64,000 bases of DNA from Paracoccus yeei ATCC BAA-599 (GCF_000622145.1 NZ_JHWH01000019.1:1-64000), one strand, 5' to 3'. Positions 8,697 to 17,845 are shown, counted from the first letter of the stretch. Program-made: numbers and translations. Notes: a model not told the origin generated them from the letters alone.

Positions 8697-9665
8697 ATGC
8701 ACACGTCATGGATTCGCGGAGCCGTCGCATCGATGCTTCTGGGGCCAGAGGCCGACCCCGTCCACGCGGCGGCCGAGCCGCCGATGCCGCTGGAAACCTT
8801 CGTCGGCCGGCTGGAGCGCGAACGCGCGGCCAGTACCGACAGCTTGCACGTGTGGCGCTCGGGCGAGGGTATCCGACTGACCGGCATTGGCGTCCTGGGC
8901 GAGGCCGTCGCCCCCCGCCGCACCCTGGGCGAGGCGTTGCGCACCTTTGCGCGCGGCTTTCCCGTGCTGCAGTCGAACAGCACCGTTTCGCTCGATGTGA
9001 CGGGGGACGAGGCGCATGTCTCGTACCGCGTGCTCGACCCGCGGATCTGGCCGCGCCGGGCGGATGCCGAACTGACCCTGGGCCTGATCCGCAGCATCTG
9101 CAACCGTTACGGCGTTCCGCGCGACGCGATCCAGGACCTGTGCTTTGAACACGAGACCGATCGCGACCTGCGGGCCTTGGCCCGCCATCTGGGCCGCATG
9201 CCGCGCTTCGGTCAGGACGAGAACCGCATCACCTTTCGCGCCGAGGTGCTGTCGCACCGGCTGCGGGTCGAACCGCAGGGGGACCCGCTGGACAGCGCAA
9301 GGCGGCTGGACGGCGCCTTGATCGACCTGCGCCGGCAAACCCCAGTCGCCCAGCGGGTGCATGCGCTGATCCTGGCGCAGATCGGGCGCGGGTCGGTCAA
9401 CCAGGGCCATGTCGCCGCGCAGCTTGGCATGTCCGAACGCTCGCTGCGCCGGGCCTTGGCCGCCGAGGGCCAGTCCTTCCACGAGATCCTCGAGGAATGC
9501 CGCCGCGCCCATGGTTTCGCGCTGCTGGTGCGCAGCGACCGGCTGTTCGGCGAAATTGCCCTGCTGCTGGGCTATTCCGATCAGACTGCCTTTTCCCGCT
9601 GGTACGGCGCTTCGCCGCGCGAACTCAGGAAGATGGGCGCCGAGGAGGTCAGCGTGATCCGCTGA
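8697..9665 (+). CDS. qhpR: AraC-family regulator of amine dehydrogenase genes
   Basis: 322-residue AraC-type activator. The N-terminal two-thirds (GEALRTFARGFPVLQSNSTV, VSYRVLDPRIWP) resembles the arabinose-binding-like domain of the OruR/ArgR subgroup, and residues ~225-315 are the paired helix-turn-helix (VAAQLGMSERSLRRALAAEG, SFHEILEECRR, IALLLGYSDQTAFSRWYGASPRELR). Its position between the aldehyde dehydrogenase and the qhp structural genes matches qhpR, known to activate the operon in response to n-butylamine in Paracoccus. Its last 85 bp lie antisense to the end of qhpF. ATG 8697 gives a normal-length protein; no strong Shine-Dalgarno is visible. Confidence 0.88.
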   Translation: MHTSWIRGAVASMLLGPEADPVHAAAEPPMPLETFVGRLERERAASTDSLHVWRSGEGIRLTGIGVLGEAVAPRRTLGEALRTFARGFPVLQSNSTVSLDVTGDEAHVSYRVLDPRIWPRRADAELTLGLIRSICNRYGVPRDAIQDLCFEHETDRDLRALARHLGRMPRFGQDENRITFRAEVLSHRLRVEPQGDPLDSARRLDGALIDLRRQTPVAQRVHALILAQIGRGSVNQGHVAAQLGMSERSLRRALAAEGQSFHEILEECRRAHGFALLVRSDRLFGEIALLLGYSDQTAFSRWYGASPRELRKMGAEEVSVIR

Positions 9666-11290
9666 TCGAACTGCCCCTCGCGCGCCGGCCCGCTATGGGC
9701 GATGAAGATGCGGGTCGTGTCGGGCCGCCGCGCGTCAATGGCGGCCAGGATGCGGCAACAGGCGGCATCGTCGATTTCCGAGAATGCCTCGTCGAAAATC
9801 AGCACCTCCGCCGGGCGCAACAGCAGGCGGGCGATGGCGATGCGCTGGCGCAACCCGCCCGAAAGATTGGTGCCCGTCTCGTTGATGGGGGTCGCAAGCC
9901 CCGCCCCGGCCAGGGCCCAGCCCTCCAGGTCGGCGGCCGTCAGCACCTGCCACAGCGCGGCGTCACAGGCGTCGGGCGCAGCAAGGCGCAGGTTTTCGGC
10001 CAAGGTGCCCCGCAGGATCGCCGGGCGCTGCGCCAGATGGGCAATGCGGGCGGTCAGCGCGACAGGGCGCAGACTGGAGGGCTCGGCCCCCGCAAGCCGC
10101 GCTGTGCCTTCTGCCAGAGGTGCGTCGCGGGTCAGCAAGGCCATCAGCCGCGACTTGCCGATGCCCGAAGGGCCGTCGAGCAGCACCCGCTGGCCGGGAA
10201 GGATCCTGGCCGTCACGGGATGATGGGCGGCGCCCTCGGCTCGGGCGGCGTGCAGGGTGATGGCCAGCGGCTTGCGCGGCGGCTCGGCGCCCTTGTCCGG
10301 TCTTGCGGCGGCGATCACCGCGCCCAGCCGGTCCGCCGCCACCCGCGCGCGGGCCTGGGCATGATAAAGGCCCAGCAGGTTGCGCAGCGGGCCCGACATC
10401 ATCCCGGCATAGGCCAGGAAGGCGACCAGCGTGCCGATCTGCCAATGCCCGCGCACCACCTGCCAGCCGCCGACCAGCAGGATGGCGCCGCGCAGGACGG
10501 CGGTGATGGTCTGGCTGACCGCGCCCACCGTCTCGGACCACAGCCGCTGGCGTGTCAGACCGGCGATCTGTGCCCGCTGGGCAACGTCGAAGCCTGCGGC
10601 ACGAAGGTCCAGCGCGCCAAGGCTGCGCAGGGTGGCGCGGGCGGACAGCGTCTCGGCCATCTGTGCGGACAGCGCGCCGCGCTGGCTGCGCACCATCTCG
10701 GCCAGCGCCCGGGTTCGAGGCCGGGCACGGGACAGGAACCACAGCTCGAAAGGCGCGGCAAGCAGCGGCAGCGCGGCCATCCGCCAGTCCAGCGCGATCA
10801 TCAGCCCCAGCCCGCCGGCCAGCCGGAACAGCGCCCCCACCGCCACCAGCAAGGTGTCAAAGGCAAAGCTCTGGATTTCGGCGCAGTCGCCGTCAAGCCG
10901 GGCCATCGCCTCGCCCAACGTCAGGTCGGCCTTGGCCGGATCGCGCGCCAGGGCCGCCCCGAACAGGCGGCCGCGCAGATCGGCCAGCATCCGTGTCGAG
11001 GCGCGCAGGTGCAGCATGGCGTTCACCATGCCAAAGCCGACCGCCCCCAGCCCCAGCGCAAAGGACAGTCCGGCCCAAAAGACCAGCGCGCCCATGTCAT
11101 GAGCCATGATGCCGGCGTCGATGACCTGCCGGGTCAGCATCGGCATTGCCAGTCCCAGCGCCGCCGCCGCCAGCGAGGCGGCCAGCACCACCAGCCCGGA
11201 GGGCAGCGCTCGTGCCATCACCGGCGCCAGCCAGCAGGCCGCCGGTACACCAAAGATCAGCCGCGCAAGGCGGGCGGCCAGCCTATCCAT
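9581..11290 (-). CDS. qhpF: ABC transporter (fused membrane and ATPase domains) exporting the QhpC peptide
   Basis: 569-residue half-transporter: N-terminal exporter membrane domain with about six hydrophobic segments (LVVLAASLAAAALGLAMPML, ALVFWAGLSFALGLGAV, LLVAVGALFRLAGGLGLMI and others), then an ATPase domain with Walker A GPSGIGKSR, signature NLSGGLRQR, Walker B VLIFDEAF and switch His in IFIAHS. QhpF is known in Paracoccus as the exporter of the crosslinked gamma subunit. Start 11290 (MDRLAARLARL) is chosen because upstream codons overlap qhpE; the two genes share 8 bp. The reading frame runs past the usual end of the ATPase domain and overlaps qhpR by 85 bp, so the true C-terminus deserves checking. 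Confidence 0.9.
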   Translation of the reverse strand: MDRLAARLARLIFGVPAACWLAPVMARALPSGLVVLAASLAAAALGLAMPMLTRQVIDAGIMAHDMGALVFWAGLSFALGLGAVGFGMVNAMLHLRASTRMLADLRGRLFGAALARDPAKADLTLGEAMARLDGDCAEIQSFAFDTLLVAVGALFRLAGGLGLMIALDWRMAALPLLAAPFELWFLSRARPRTRALAEMVRSQRGALSAQMAETLSARATLRSLGALDLRAAGFDVAQRAQIAGLTRQRLWSETVGAVSQTITAVLRGAILLVGGWQVVRGHWQIGTLVAFLAYAGMMSGPLRNLLGLYHAQARARVAADRLGAVIAAARPDKGAEPPRKPLAITLHAARAEGAAHHPVTARILPGQRVLLDGPSGIGKSRLMALLTRDAPLAEGTARLAGAEPSSLRPVALTARIAHLAQRPAILRGTLAENLRLAAPDACDAALWQVLTAADLEGWALAGAGLATPINETGTNLSGGLRQRIAIARLLLRPAEVLIFDEAFSEIDDAACCRILAAIDARRPDTTRIFIAHSGPAREGQFDQRITLTSSAPIFLSSRGEAPYQREKAV

Positions 11291-11951
11291 GGCCGCGCCT
11301 CCGTTCGGGGCTGTGATGGATTGCCCGCGCGGCCAGCGCGGCGATGGCGGCAGGCCCGTCCAACCTGCCGGTCTTGGCCATGATCGCCGCCAGATGGCCC
11401 GCGACGCGCGCCGCGCCCAGGCTTGCGCCGCCCATGCCGCGCGGGCCATGCTCGGGCGAGTTGCACCAGGCGCCGAACAGCGCCGGGCCCAGATGCGACA
11501 GCTCGTCCCAGCCGCAGCGCGCATCGCCGGTTGCGGCTACCACGCCGGAATAGGCGGCGGGAAAGCAGGGGGCGCCCCGTGCCGGATGCGCCGCGACCAG
11601 CACCGCGCCTTGCGCCAGCAGCGCCGCGCAGCCCGCGCGCAGCGGCGCACGGTCGGCGCCAAGGCCGAGGCTCATGCAGATCACCTCGGGGCGTGCGCTG
11701 CCCATCGAACCGAACCAGCGCAGCGCGGCGGCGACGCGCAGCGCGCTGGTCAGCGGCCGATCGTCAAAGACCTGCGCATGCAGCACCGCCGCGCCGGGGC
11801 AGGCGCGGCGGATGATCGCGGCAACGGCGGTACCATGGCCCAGCCGGTCGAGCCGGGCGGGCATGGCCGCGCCGTCGGCAAGAAAGGCGCGGGCCGGCTC
11901 CAGCGGATCGTCGGGGCCGGGGCCGCTGTCGATCACCCCCACCCGCAGCAC
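11283..11951 (-). CDS. qhpE: Subtilisin-like serine protease removing the QhpC leader
   Basis: 222-residue S8-type protease with the triad Asp8 (RVGVIDSGPG), His39 (DRLGHGTAVAA) and Ser177 (MGGASLGAARVAG). It is small and lacks signal and pro-peptides, consistent with a cytoplasmic maturation protease; QhpE is known to cleave the 28-residue leader of QhpC. The start is GTG 11951, one base after the qhpB stop (TGA-C-GTG), suggesting translational coupling. A longer open frame to 12059 would lie wholly inside qhpB and has no protease similarity. The two residues before the catalytic Ser deviate from the usual GTS (GAS here). Confidence 0.9.
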   Translation of the reverse strand: MLRVGVIDSGPGPDDPLEPARAFLADGAAMPARLDRLGHGTAVAAIIRRACPGAAVLHAQVFDDRPLTSALRVAAALRWFGSMGSARPEVICMSLGLGADRAPLRAGCAALLAQGAVLVAAHPARGAPCFPAAYSGVVAATGDARCGWDELSHLGPALFGAWCNSPEHGPRGMGGASLGAARVAGHLAAIMAKTGRLDGPAAIAALAARAIHHSPERRRGHG

Positions 11952-11952
11952 G

Positions 11953-13023
11953 TCATTCGTCCCGCGTGAAAAGCCGGACCGAGGCGAGCGACATCGAGGC
12001 ATTGCCGGGCAAATCGATCTGGCCCTTCTTCTCCAGCGTCTCGGCGTCATAGGCGGCAAGGTCGCCCAAGGCGCCGCCCAGCCAGACCGTCCTGCCGTCG
12101 GTCGAGACGTTCACCGAATAATAGCTGTGCGGCAAGCTGACCCGCTTGATCGAGGCGTTGTTCACCAAGTCGAAACTTTCGAGCACGTTATAGGCCCCGA
12201 AGGCGCGATCCCGGGCGGGGTTCACCGCGGTCGAGAAATAGAACACGTCCATCGGCCGGATGTCCTGCATCACCATCTTGCCGGTTTCCAGGTTCATCGT
12301 CAGGATGCCGGTGCGGAAGGTCGCGGGATCGTTCGGATCGCCGTCCTTGAGGCTGGTATAGAACGGCGTCGCCATCACGCCCGAGCTTTCGTGCTGGCTC
12401 CAGACCGCCAGCACGTCGGGCTGGGCATAGGTGTCGGATTTCCAGGTCTGGATCGGCAGATCCTCGACCAGCGCGCCGGTGGCGGCGTCGATGACGTGCA
12501 TGGCGCGGCCCAGGCCGTAAAGCCGCGTGCCGTCCAGCGACCATGCCAGCATGGTGATCTGGCGCGGCGCCTGGAACACCGTGCGCCGTTCCAGCGTCTC
12601 GGCGTCGTAAAGCGCGATGCGGGTGGGCTGGACCTCGAAATGCGTCAGCGCCAGCTTCACCGGGCTTTCGTAGATGGCCAGAGTCCTGCCGTCGGGCGAC
12701 AGCGCCGCGCCGAACAGCGACTTGACCCGTTCCCCGGGCGTGGACAGGTCGATGCGGCCCAGAGTCTGGCCGGTCATGAGGTCGATCTTGACCAGGCTTT
12801 CGGTCTTGTTGACCGTGGCAAAGGCGGTCTTGCCATCCGGCGCGACGATGGGGACCATCGGGGTCGGGCCGGCGTCCTCGATCTCGATGACCTTGTCGAC
12901 GGCCATGCGTTCGCTATCGACCACGATCAGCTTGTTCGGTCGCGCCGGGGCCAGGATATAGTCATGCGCGGCAGCCGGGCCGGCCAGCGCCAGCGCCGCC
13001 GCAAGCATCAGGGATCTGCGCAT
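11953..13023 (-). CDS. qhpB: Quinohemoprotein amine dehydrogenase, beta subunit
   Basis: 356-residue secreted seven-bladed beta-propeller subunit. The signal peptide is [19 protein letters not shown] with cleavage before HDYILAP. Repeated YVTN-like blades follow (NKLIVVDSERMAVDKVIEI, KTAFATVNKTESLVKIDLMTG, RTLAIYESPVKLALTHFEV, RLYGLGRAMHVIDAATG, RTVWLGGALGDLAAYDAET). In the known enzyme the propeller cradles the CTQ-bearing gamma subunit and contributes residues at the active-site pocket. ATG 13023 overlaps the qhpC stop by one base (TGATG). The upstream open frame to 13446 overlaps qhpC and is rejected. Confidence 0.93.
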   Translation of the reverse strand: MRRSLMLAAALALAGPAAAHDYILAPARPNKLIVVDSERMAVDKVIEIEDAGPTPMVPIVAPDGKTAFATVNKTESLVKIDLMTGQTLGRIDLSTPGERVKSLFGAALSPDGRTLAIYESPVKLALTHFEVQPTRIALYDAETLERRTVFQAPRQITMLAWSLDGTRLYGLGRAMHVIDAATGALVEDLPIQTWKSDTYAQPDVLAVWSQHESSGVMATPFYTSLKDGDPNDPATFRTGILTMNLETGKMVMQDIRPMDVFYFSTAVNPARDRAFGAYNVLESFDLVNNASIKRVSLPHSYYSVNVSTDGRTVWLGGALGDLAAYDAETLEKKGQIDLPGNASMSLASVRLFTRDE

Positions 13024-13355
13024 CAGGACGAGCCTTTCGTTTCCGGGAAGACCGATTGCAGCTTGCGCCAGTCCTGCATGACGTCGTCGGCGCCGGCGCT
13101 CCAGTCCGGGTAGGTGTTCAGCGTGTCCGCGACCTGCGCGGGCCACCAGCAAGGGTCGGCACAGCCGTACAGGTCGGCCTCCATCGGCTGGCACAGGTTC
13201 GAGACGGCGCCGAAGGCGTCCACCTCCCAGCCGGGGTCGAAGGAGGTGGTGCAGCCGACCAGCGAATTCATCGCCACGACCTCCTCCTCGCGGCCCAGGG
13301 CCTCGGCTTCCACAAAGGCCTTCGCCTTGGCGTTGGCGGGGGTCAGGTGTTTCAT
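13023..13355 (-). CDS. qhpC: Quinohemoprotein amine dehydrogenase, gamma subunit precursor (CTQ peptide)
   Basis: 110-residue ribosomally made, heavily modified subunit: 28-residue leader ([10 protein letters not shown]...EEEVVA) and an 82-residue mature chain starting MNSLVGC. In mature numbering every crosslinking residue known from the Paracoccus enzyme is present: Cys7-Glu16, Cys27-Asp33 and Cys41-Asp49 for the three thioethers, and Cys37 with Trp43 for cysteine tryptophylquinone. The leader has a helical, Glu-rich end as expected for recognition by the radical SAM enzyme QhpD. It overlaps qhpD by 4 bp and qhpB by 1 bp. The start 13355 is required to give the correct leader length. Confidence 0.97.
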   Translation of the reverse strand: MKHLTPANAKAKAFVEAEALGREEEVVAMNSLVGCTTSFDPGWEVDAFGAVSNLCQPMEADLYGCADPCWWPAQVADTLNTYPDWSAGADDVMQDWRKLQSVFPETKGSS

Positions 13356-14806
13356 TGCAGATGCTCCCTTGCGGTGCCGGATCGGGCGATCCGGGGCTCC
13401 AACTGGCTGCGGAAGAAGGATGGGTTGGCCTGCATGATGCGGACATAGGATTCGATGCCGAAATCGACCCAGTCGCGCATCAGGTCGCAATAATGCCAGA
13501 CCGGGGCGAAGGGATCGCCTTGCCGGGCATAGCTTTCGTGATAGCAGCCGCCAGCGCAGATCGACCGGATGCGGCAGATCTTGCAGCCATAGGCGCTGCG
13601 GTCCTGCGCCGTCTCGATGAAGCGCGCCAGTTTCGGCACGTCGATGCCCTGCGCGACATTGCCATAGGTCGGCTGGTTCGAGCCGACGAAGCGGTGGCAG
13701 AGGTGCAGATCGCCCTCCTTGTCCACGGCAAGCATTCCCAGCCCGGCGCCGCAGGGCACCGCCTTCTTGGTGCCCTGGGCGATGTCGGTCAGCAGTTGGT
13801 GCATGTTGGAAAAACCGATATTCTCGCCCCGGCAGGCGGCCTCGACATAGCGCCGGCCCAGGGTCTTCATGTCCTCGAAGGCGGCTTGCAGCGCCTGCTG
13901 GTCCAGGTTGAAGACCGCGATCGGCCCCGAGGTCGCCGGGCCGAAGCCCACCTCGTGAAAGCCGAGATCGTTCTTCAGGTGGTCGTGGATGCCGATGACG
14001 TCGGTCACGCCGCGCGTCAGCGTCACCCGCACGCCGACCGGGCGCGAGCGATAGCGCGCGAGCAGCATGCGCACATTGCGCGCCACCAGGTCATAGGTGC
14101 CCTTGCCGCCCACCGTCTTGCGGTTCTGGTCGTGCAGCAGCTTGGGCCCGTCCATGCTGACCGTCAGCGCGAAGCGATGCGCGTCGAACCAGTCGACCAG
14201 GTCGGGCGTCAGCAGCGTCGCATTGGTGGTCAGCGAGAAGTCGACCGTCTTGCTCAGCTCCGCCGCGCGCGGCAGGGCATAGGCCACCACCTCGCGGATC
14301 AGCGGCATGTTGGACAGCGGCTCGCCGCCAAAGAACACCACGTTCACGCGGTCGCGGGCATGGGCCTGCTTCAGCAGCAGCTCGAAACTGGCGCGCGCCG
14401 TCTGAAAGCCCATCTTCTGGCCCTTGGCGGGGGAGGTCAGGTCCTCCTTGTAGCAATAGGTGCAGGCCAGGTTGCAGCCGGTGTTCACGTTCAGGATGAT
14501 CGTGGACAGCGGAATCTCCTCGACCTTCGTGATCGGGCGGGGGGTATCCGCCGCATCGGCGTCACGCAGGATGTCGAGCGCGAGGAAGCTGTGCAGGCAG
14601 TCGGCCAGCGTGTCCGGGCTGTGGCGGCTCAGCCGCGCCCGCATCAGGTCTGGGTCTACGGCGGGCGCGCTGCGGAACAGGTCATAGACGTCGCGCGCCA
14701 CGCCGTCGAGCTCGAACAGGCTGGTCGTCGGCACATGCATCAGCATGGCATGGCCGTCGACATCGACGCGGTGGGCATTGTGGCGGATCAGGGTCAGGGC
14801 TCCCAT
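13352..14806 (-). CDS. qhpD: Radical SAM/SPASM enzyme forming Cys-Asp/Glu thioethers in QhpC
   Basis: 484 residues. The radical SAM cluster motif is CNLACTYC (Cys111, 115, 118), followed by FFGGEPL and [16 protein letters not shown]-terminal SPASM-type region carries further cysteines ([35 protein letters not shown]) for auxiliary Fe-S clusters. An N-terminal ~90-residue region probably holds the peptide-recognition fold. QhpD is known to install the three intrapeptidyl thioether bonds of QhpC in the cytoplasm. It lies 4 bp downstream of qhpA and its stop overlaps the qhpC start (ATGA). Confidence 0.95.
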   Translation of the reverse strand: MGALTLIRHNAHRVDVDGHAMLMHVPTTSLFELDGVARDVYDLFRSAPAVDPDLMRARLSRHSPDTLADCLHSFLALDILRDADAADTPRPITKVEEIPLSTIILNVNTGCNLACTYCYKEDLTSPAKGQKMGFQTARASFELLLKQAHARDRVNVVFFGGEPLSNMPLIREVVAYALPRAAELSKTVDFSLTTNATLLTPDLVDWFDAHRFALTVSMDGPKLLHDQNRKTVGGKGTYDLVARNVRMLLARYRSRPVGVRVTLTRGVTDVIGIHDHLKNDLGFHEVGFGPATSGPIAVFNLDQQALQAAFEDMKTLGRRYVEAACRGENIGFSNMHQLLTDIAQGTKKAVPCGAGLGMLAVDKEGDLHLCHRFVGSNQPTYGNVAQGIDVPKLARFIETAQDRSAYGCKICRIRSICAGGCYHESYARQGDPFAPVWHYCDLMRDWVDFGIESYVRIMQANPSFFRSQLEPRIARSGTAREHLQ

Positions 14807-14810
14807 GGCG

Positions 14811-16346
14811 TCACCGGATCGGCGCGTCGACGAAGCGCTGGACCGTGGCGTAAAGATGCGCCTCGGCGGTCAGCGGCGCGCCACCTGTGTCCACGGTGGC
14901 GATGACCTTCAGGTTGCCCGCGTTGTTGGTCTGCATCGGGCGTTCCGGGTTCGGCCCGGCGTCGCCTGGCGTAAAAAGCCCCGCATCGTCGATGACGCCC
15001 GCATATGTCGCATCCTCCATCGTCTCGGCCTCCTCGTTGAAGTTTTCCGTGGACCAGCGGGCCGGGAAGGCGCCAAGCGCGACATCGTCCGCCGTTCCCG
15101 CCTGGCCGTCGGCGCCGTTCAGCCAGCCCACCGCCTCGAACTGTGCGGGCACCTTGGGGATCGGCCCGCCGTTTCCGCCGATGCGGGCGATGGTCAGGTC
15201 GGGCACGATGCTGACGCGGTCGGGTTGGTCATAGGCGACCAGATCGACCCTTTGCCCGCCAAGGCCGATCGCAACCGGGCCGACCGCGCCGCTGGCGGTC
15301 AGTTCCAGCACCGCCACGCCGCCCTGGACCGATTCCACGCGGCCAGAGACACCTTCGGGCAAGGTCAGCGCGTCGGTCAGCCCCGCGCCTGCGATCCGTA
15401 CCCGGGTCGGCACGCCGATCTTCAGCCGGGCGGGCTGGGCGGCCAGGACCTGCGCCGCCGCCTCGGGGCGCACCGCCGCCAGTCTGCCGCCGATCACGTC
15501 GCTGTCGGCGTGGTACCAGCGCCCGTCGAAGCGGCCGTCGTGAAAAACAAGGACCTGGCGGATCTCGGTCTTGCCGTCGCTCAGCGTCGCGCGCCATTCG
15601 CCGGCGCCCAGGATGCGGCCGGTGCCCTTGTAGCTTGCGCTGCCGTCGGCGAAGTCCAGCGTCATGGTCACGGCGTAATCGTCACCCGCCTTCGTCAGCG
15701 CAAGCCGTCCGGTATAGTCGCCACGCCCCAGCTGGCGCCCAGCCAGGACGTAGTCGCCCGAAGCGTCGCCGGCAAAGGCGGGCGGCGCCTCGCCCAGCGG
15801 ATAGGTCTTGGCGAGGAAGGGAATGATCTCGGCCTGGGCGATGCCCCACCAGTCGCGATCCCGCGCCAGCGCCTGGTATTCCAGCGTCGGGAACTGGCCC
15901 AGGTGGAAGTTCACCAGATGCGCCCAATCCTCGGGCGTGCGGCGTTGCAGGGCGACGCGGGCATAGGAATGGCATCGGCCGCAGGTTTGGGTCATCAGCG
16001 TATCGGGACCCTCGTCGAAGGCCACTGGTTTGCGTTCCAGGATATAGCGGCGCCCCTCGGCTTCTTCGGGCGTCAGACCGCGGGTGTCGGACAGGTAGCG
16101 GACCACAGCCGCCCGCTCTTGCGGTTCCAGCGCGACGCCGTGATTGCGCATCATCCGTGTCACCGTCATGTCCCAGCCCTCGGGCGTCTTGCGGACGGCG
16201 TCGATGCGTTCCCACCGGCCGTCTTCGTGCCTGACGTGGCAGGCGGCGCAGGCGTTCTGCAGGACGTCCTCGCCGCTGACCGCCAGCGCCGGGGCGGCGG
16301 CAAGGGCGGCGGCAGAGACCAGGGCGGTTCGGGTCAGTGGCTTCAT
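14811..16346 (-). CDS. qhpA: Quinohemoprotein amine dehydrogenase, alpha subunit (dihaem)
   Basis: 511-residue secreted subunit with signal peptide (MKPLTRTALVSAAALAAAPALA) and an N-terminal dihaem cytochrome c domain with CAACH (residues 33-37) and CGRCH (122-126), followed by beta-rich domains to the C-terminus. It takes electrons from CTQ and passes them to periplasmic cytochromes or cupredoxin. It is the first gene of the - strand qhp run. Start 16346 is chosen for its signal peptide; the upstream open frame to 16526 is promoter sequence, and its translation resembles the translated aldehyde dehydrogenase promoter only because the DNA boxes are shared. Confidence 0.95.
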   Translation of the reverse strand: MKPLTRTALVSAAALAAAPALAVSGEDVLQNACAACHVRHEDGRWERIDAVRKTPEGWDMTVTRMMRNHGVALEPQERAAVVRYLSDTRGLTPEEAEGRRYILERKPVAFDEGPDTLMTQTCGRCHSYARVALQRRTPEDWAHLVNFHLGQFPTLEYQALARDRDWWGIAQAEIIPFLAKTYPLGEAPPAFAGDASGDYVLAGRQLGRGDYTGRLALTKAGDDYAVTMTLDFADGSASYKGTGRILGAGEWRATLSDGKTEIRQVLVFHDGRFDGRWYHADSDVIGGRLAAVRPEAAAQVLAAQPARLKIGVPTRVRIAGAGLTDALTLPEGVSGRVESVQGGVAVLELTASGAVGPVAIGLGGQRVDLVAYDQPDRVSIVPDLTIARIGGNGGPIPKVPAQFEAVGWLNGADGQAGTADDVALGAFPARWSTENFNEEAETMEDATYAGVIDDAGLFTPGDAGPNPERPMQTNNAGNLKVIATVDTGGAPLTAEAHLYATVQRFVDAPIR

Positions 16347-16560
16347 CTGGCGGCTTCCTGTGGCTTGTCGGGAATGGCCCGATCGCGATGAGGTCCAGAA
16401 AAGCGCCAGCGGCGGGCAGGTTCTTGTCATTCCCGGCCAGAGTCGCGACGCATCGTCGCGCGCCCTGTGGCTTTGGCCGCAAATGTCAGGTTCGCGGGCG
16501 GCAATCCGGCGCAAGGTGCCTTTCATTCAGGCAAGGCAGGGTAAGGAAAGGGAACGGCGC
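16347..16560. promoter_or_regulatory. qhpA/qhpG divergent promoter region with qhp boxes
   Basis: 214 bp between head-to-head genes. Box A at 16421-16447 (TTCTTGTCA, then CGGCCAGAGTCGCG) and box B at 16474-16494 (core GGCCGCAAATGTCAGGTTCG) match the boxes upstream of the aldehyde dehydrogenase; box B is identical at 20 of 21 positions. A third shared stretch (TCCGGCGCAA here, TCCGTCGCAA there) lies further right. Both box sets have the same orientation relative to the - strand genes. They are candidate QhpR sites coordinating the regulon. Confidence 0.65.
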
Positions 16561-17796
16561 ATGGGCGCGGATGCCGATCTGATCGTGCTGGGAGGTGGGC
16601 CGGCAGGCGCGGTTTCGGCCTGGCTTGCGGCGCGCGACGGGCTGCGCGTGCTGCTGATCGATCCCGCCCGCGACCGGCCGAGGCTCGAGGGGCTCAGCCC
16701 GCGCCTGCACCGTTGGCTGGCGGGCCAAGGGCTGATCGACGGGTTTGCCGGCATTTTCGGCCCGTTCAGGCGGCAGGTGGACTGGGCGGGCGTCAGCGAA
16801 AGCAATGCCGAACACGTGGTTGAGCGCGCTGCGCTGGACGCCCATCTGCGCCGCTGCGCCCAGGCTGCTGGCGCCCGGCTGGCCATCGGCAGCGGCCGGC
16901 CCGAGCCGGGCGGCGTGTGGCTGGGCAGCGACAGACTGCGCGCGCCCATGGTCATCGACGCACGAGGTCGCCGCGCGCGCGCAAGCATTGGCAAGGCGCC
17001 GGCCACGGTGGCGCTGTCCGGCTGGGTGCGGGCCAACCTGCCTCCCGGCATTCGGCTGGTGGCGCTGCCGCAGGGCTGGCTGTGGCGGGTGGCGATGCCC
17101 GATGGACGGGTCTGGATCCAGGCGGTGCTGGACGCCGCCGGCGACGGCAGCCCGGCTGGCCGGCTGCAAGCCGCCATGGCCGCGGCCGAGCCGGCGCTGG
17201 CTCATGCGCCGCTTTCCGGCCAGCCTCTGGTGCGCGAGGCGGCACCGCGCCTGCCCGGGCCAGTCGGGGCATTGGACCTGCTGCGCGTCGGCGATGCCTT
17301 GGCTGCCATGGACCCGCTTTCGGGCCACGGCCAGTTCTGGGCGGTGTCGAGCGCGCTTGCCGTCGCGGCCGTGCGCCGCACGCTGGCGGCCCGGCCCGGC
17401 GCGCAATCCCTTTGCCGCCGCTTCCTTACGCAACGGGCGCTGCAGACCAGCCTGCACCAGGCGCGGATCGGACGTGATTTCCTGCGTGCCGAGCCACGCT
17501 TTCGCGCCGAGCCCTTCTGGGCAGCGCGGCGGGACTTTCCCGACGACCTGCCCGCCTTGCCACCGCCCGAGCGCCCGCGCATCGCCCGCACCATCCTGGT
17601 CGAGGACGGCCTTCTGGCCGAGCGCGAGGTGCTGCATACCCCCGCCGCGCCGCAGGGCATCGGCTGGTTCGGCAGCATCCCGGCGGCCGAGGCCTGGCGG
17701 TCCTGGCAGCAGGGCGGCGCCCCGGCCCTGCATGCCCGCTGGGGCGCGGCGGGCGCGCAGATTGCCCGGCAGCTCGCACCGGCCGGCCCGTCCTGA
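16561..17796 (+). CDS. qhpG: FAD-dependent monooxygenase hydroxylating the QhpC tryptophan
   Basis: 411-residue flavoprotein of the tryptophan-halogenase/aromatic monooxygenase type. Residues 5-35 form the FAD dinucleotide fold (DLIVLGGGPAGAVSAWLAAR), with a later GDALAAMDPLSGHG flavin-contact motif (about residue 245). QhpG is known to dihydroxylate the Trp of crosslinked QhpC on the way to CTQ. The start at 16561 has a good AAGGAAAG about 8 nt upstream; the open frame extends back to 16144 but overlaps qhpA. It is divergent from qhpA with shared regulatory boxes. The halogenase Lys signature was not looked for in detail. Confidence 0.92.
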   Translation: MGADADLIVLGGGPAGAVSAWLAARDGLRVLLIDPARDRPRLEGLSPRLHRWLAGQGLIDGFAGIFGPFRRQVDWAGVSESNAEHVVERAALDAHLRRCAQAAGARLAIGSGRPEPGGVWLGSDRLRAPMVIDARGRRARASIGKAPATVALSGWVRANLPPGIRLVALPQGWLWRVAMPDGRVWIQAVLDAAGDGSPAGRLQAAMAAAEPALAHAPLSGQPLVREAAPRLPGPVGALDLLRVGDALAAMDPLSGHGQFWAVSSALAVAAVRRTLAARPGAQSLCRRFLTQRALQTSLHQARIGRDFLRAEPRFRAEPFWAARRDFPDDLPALPPPERPRIARTILVEDGLLAEREVLHTPAAPQGIGWFGSIPAAEAWRSWQQGGAPALHARWGAAGAQIARQLAPAGPS

Positions 17797-17845
17797 CCGG
17801 GCGATGCCGCTGGGTCGTCGATCACCCGGCAACGCAGGTCCGAGC

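Noticed and set aside
13352..14905. Long + strand frame over qhpD
   Set aside because: Antisense shadow; qhpD has the CX3CX2C motif and coupled overlaps with its neighbours.
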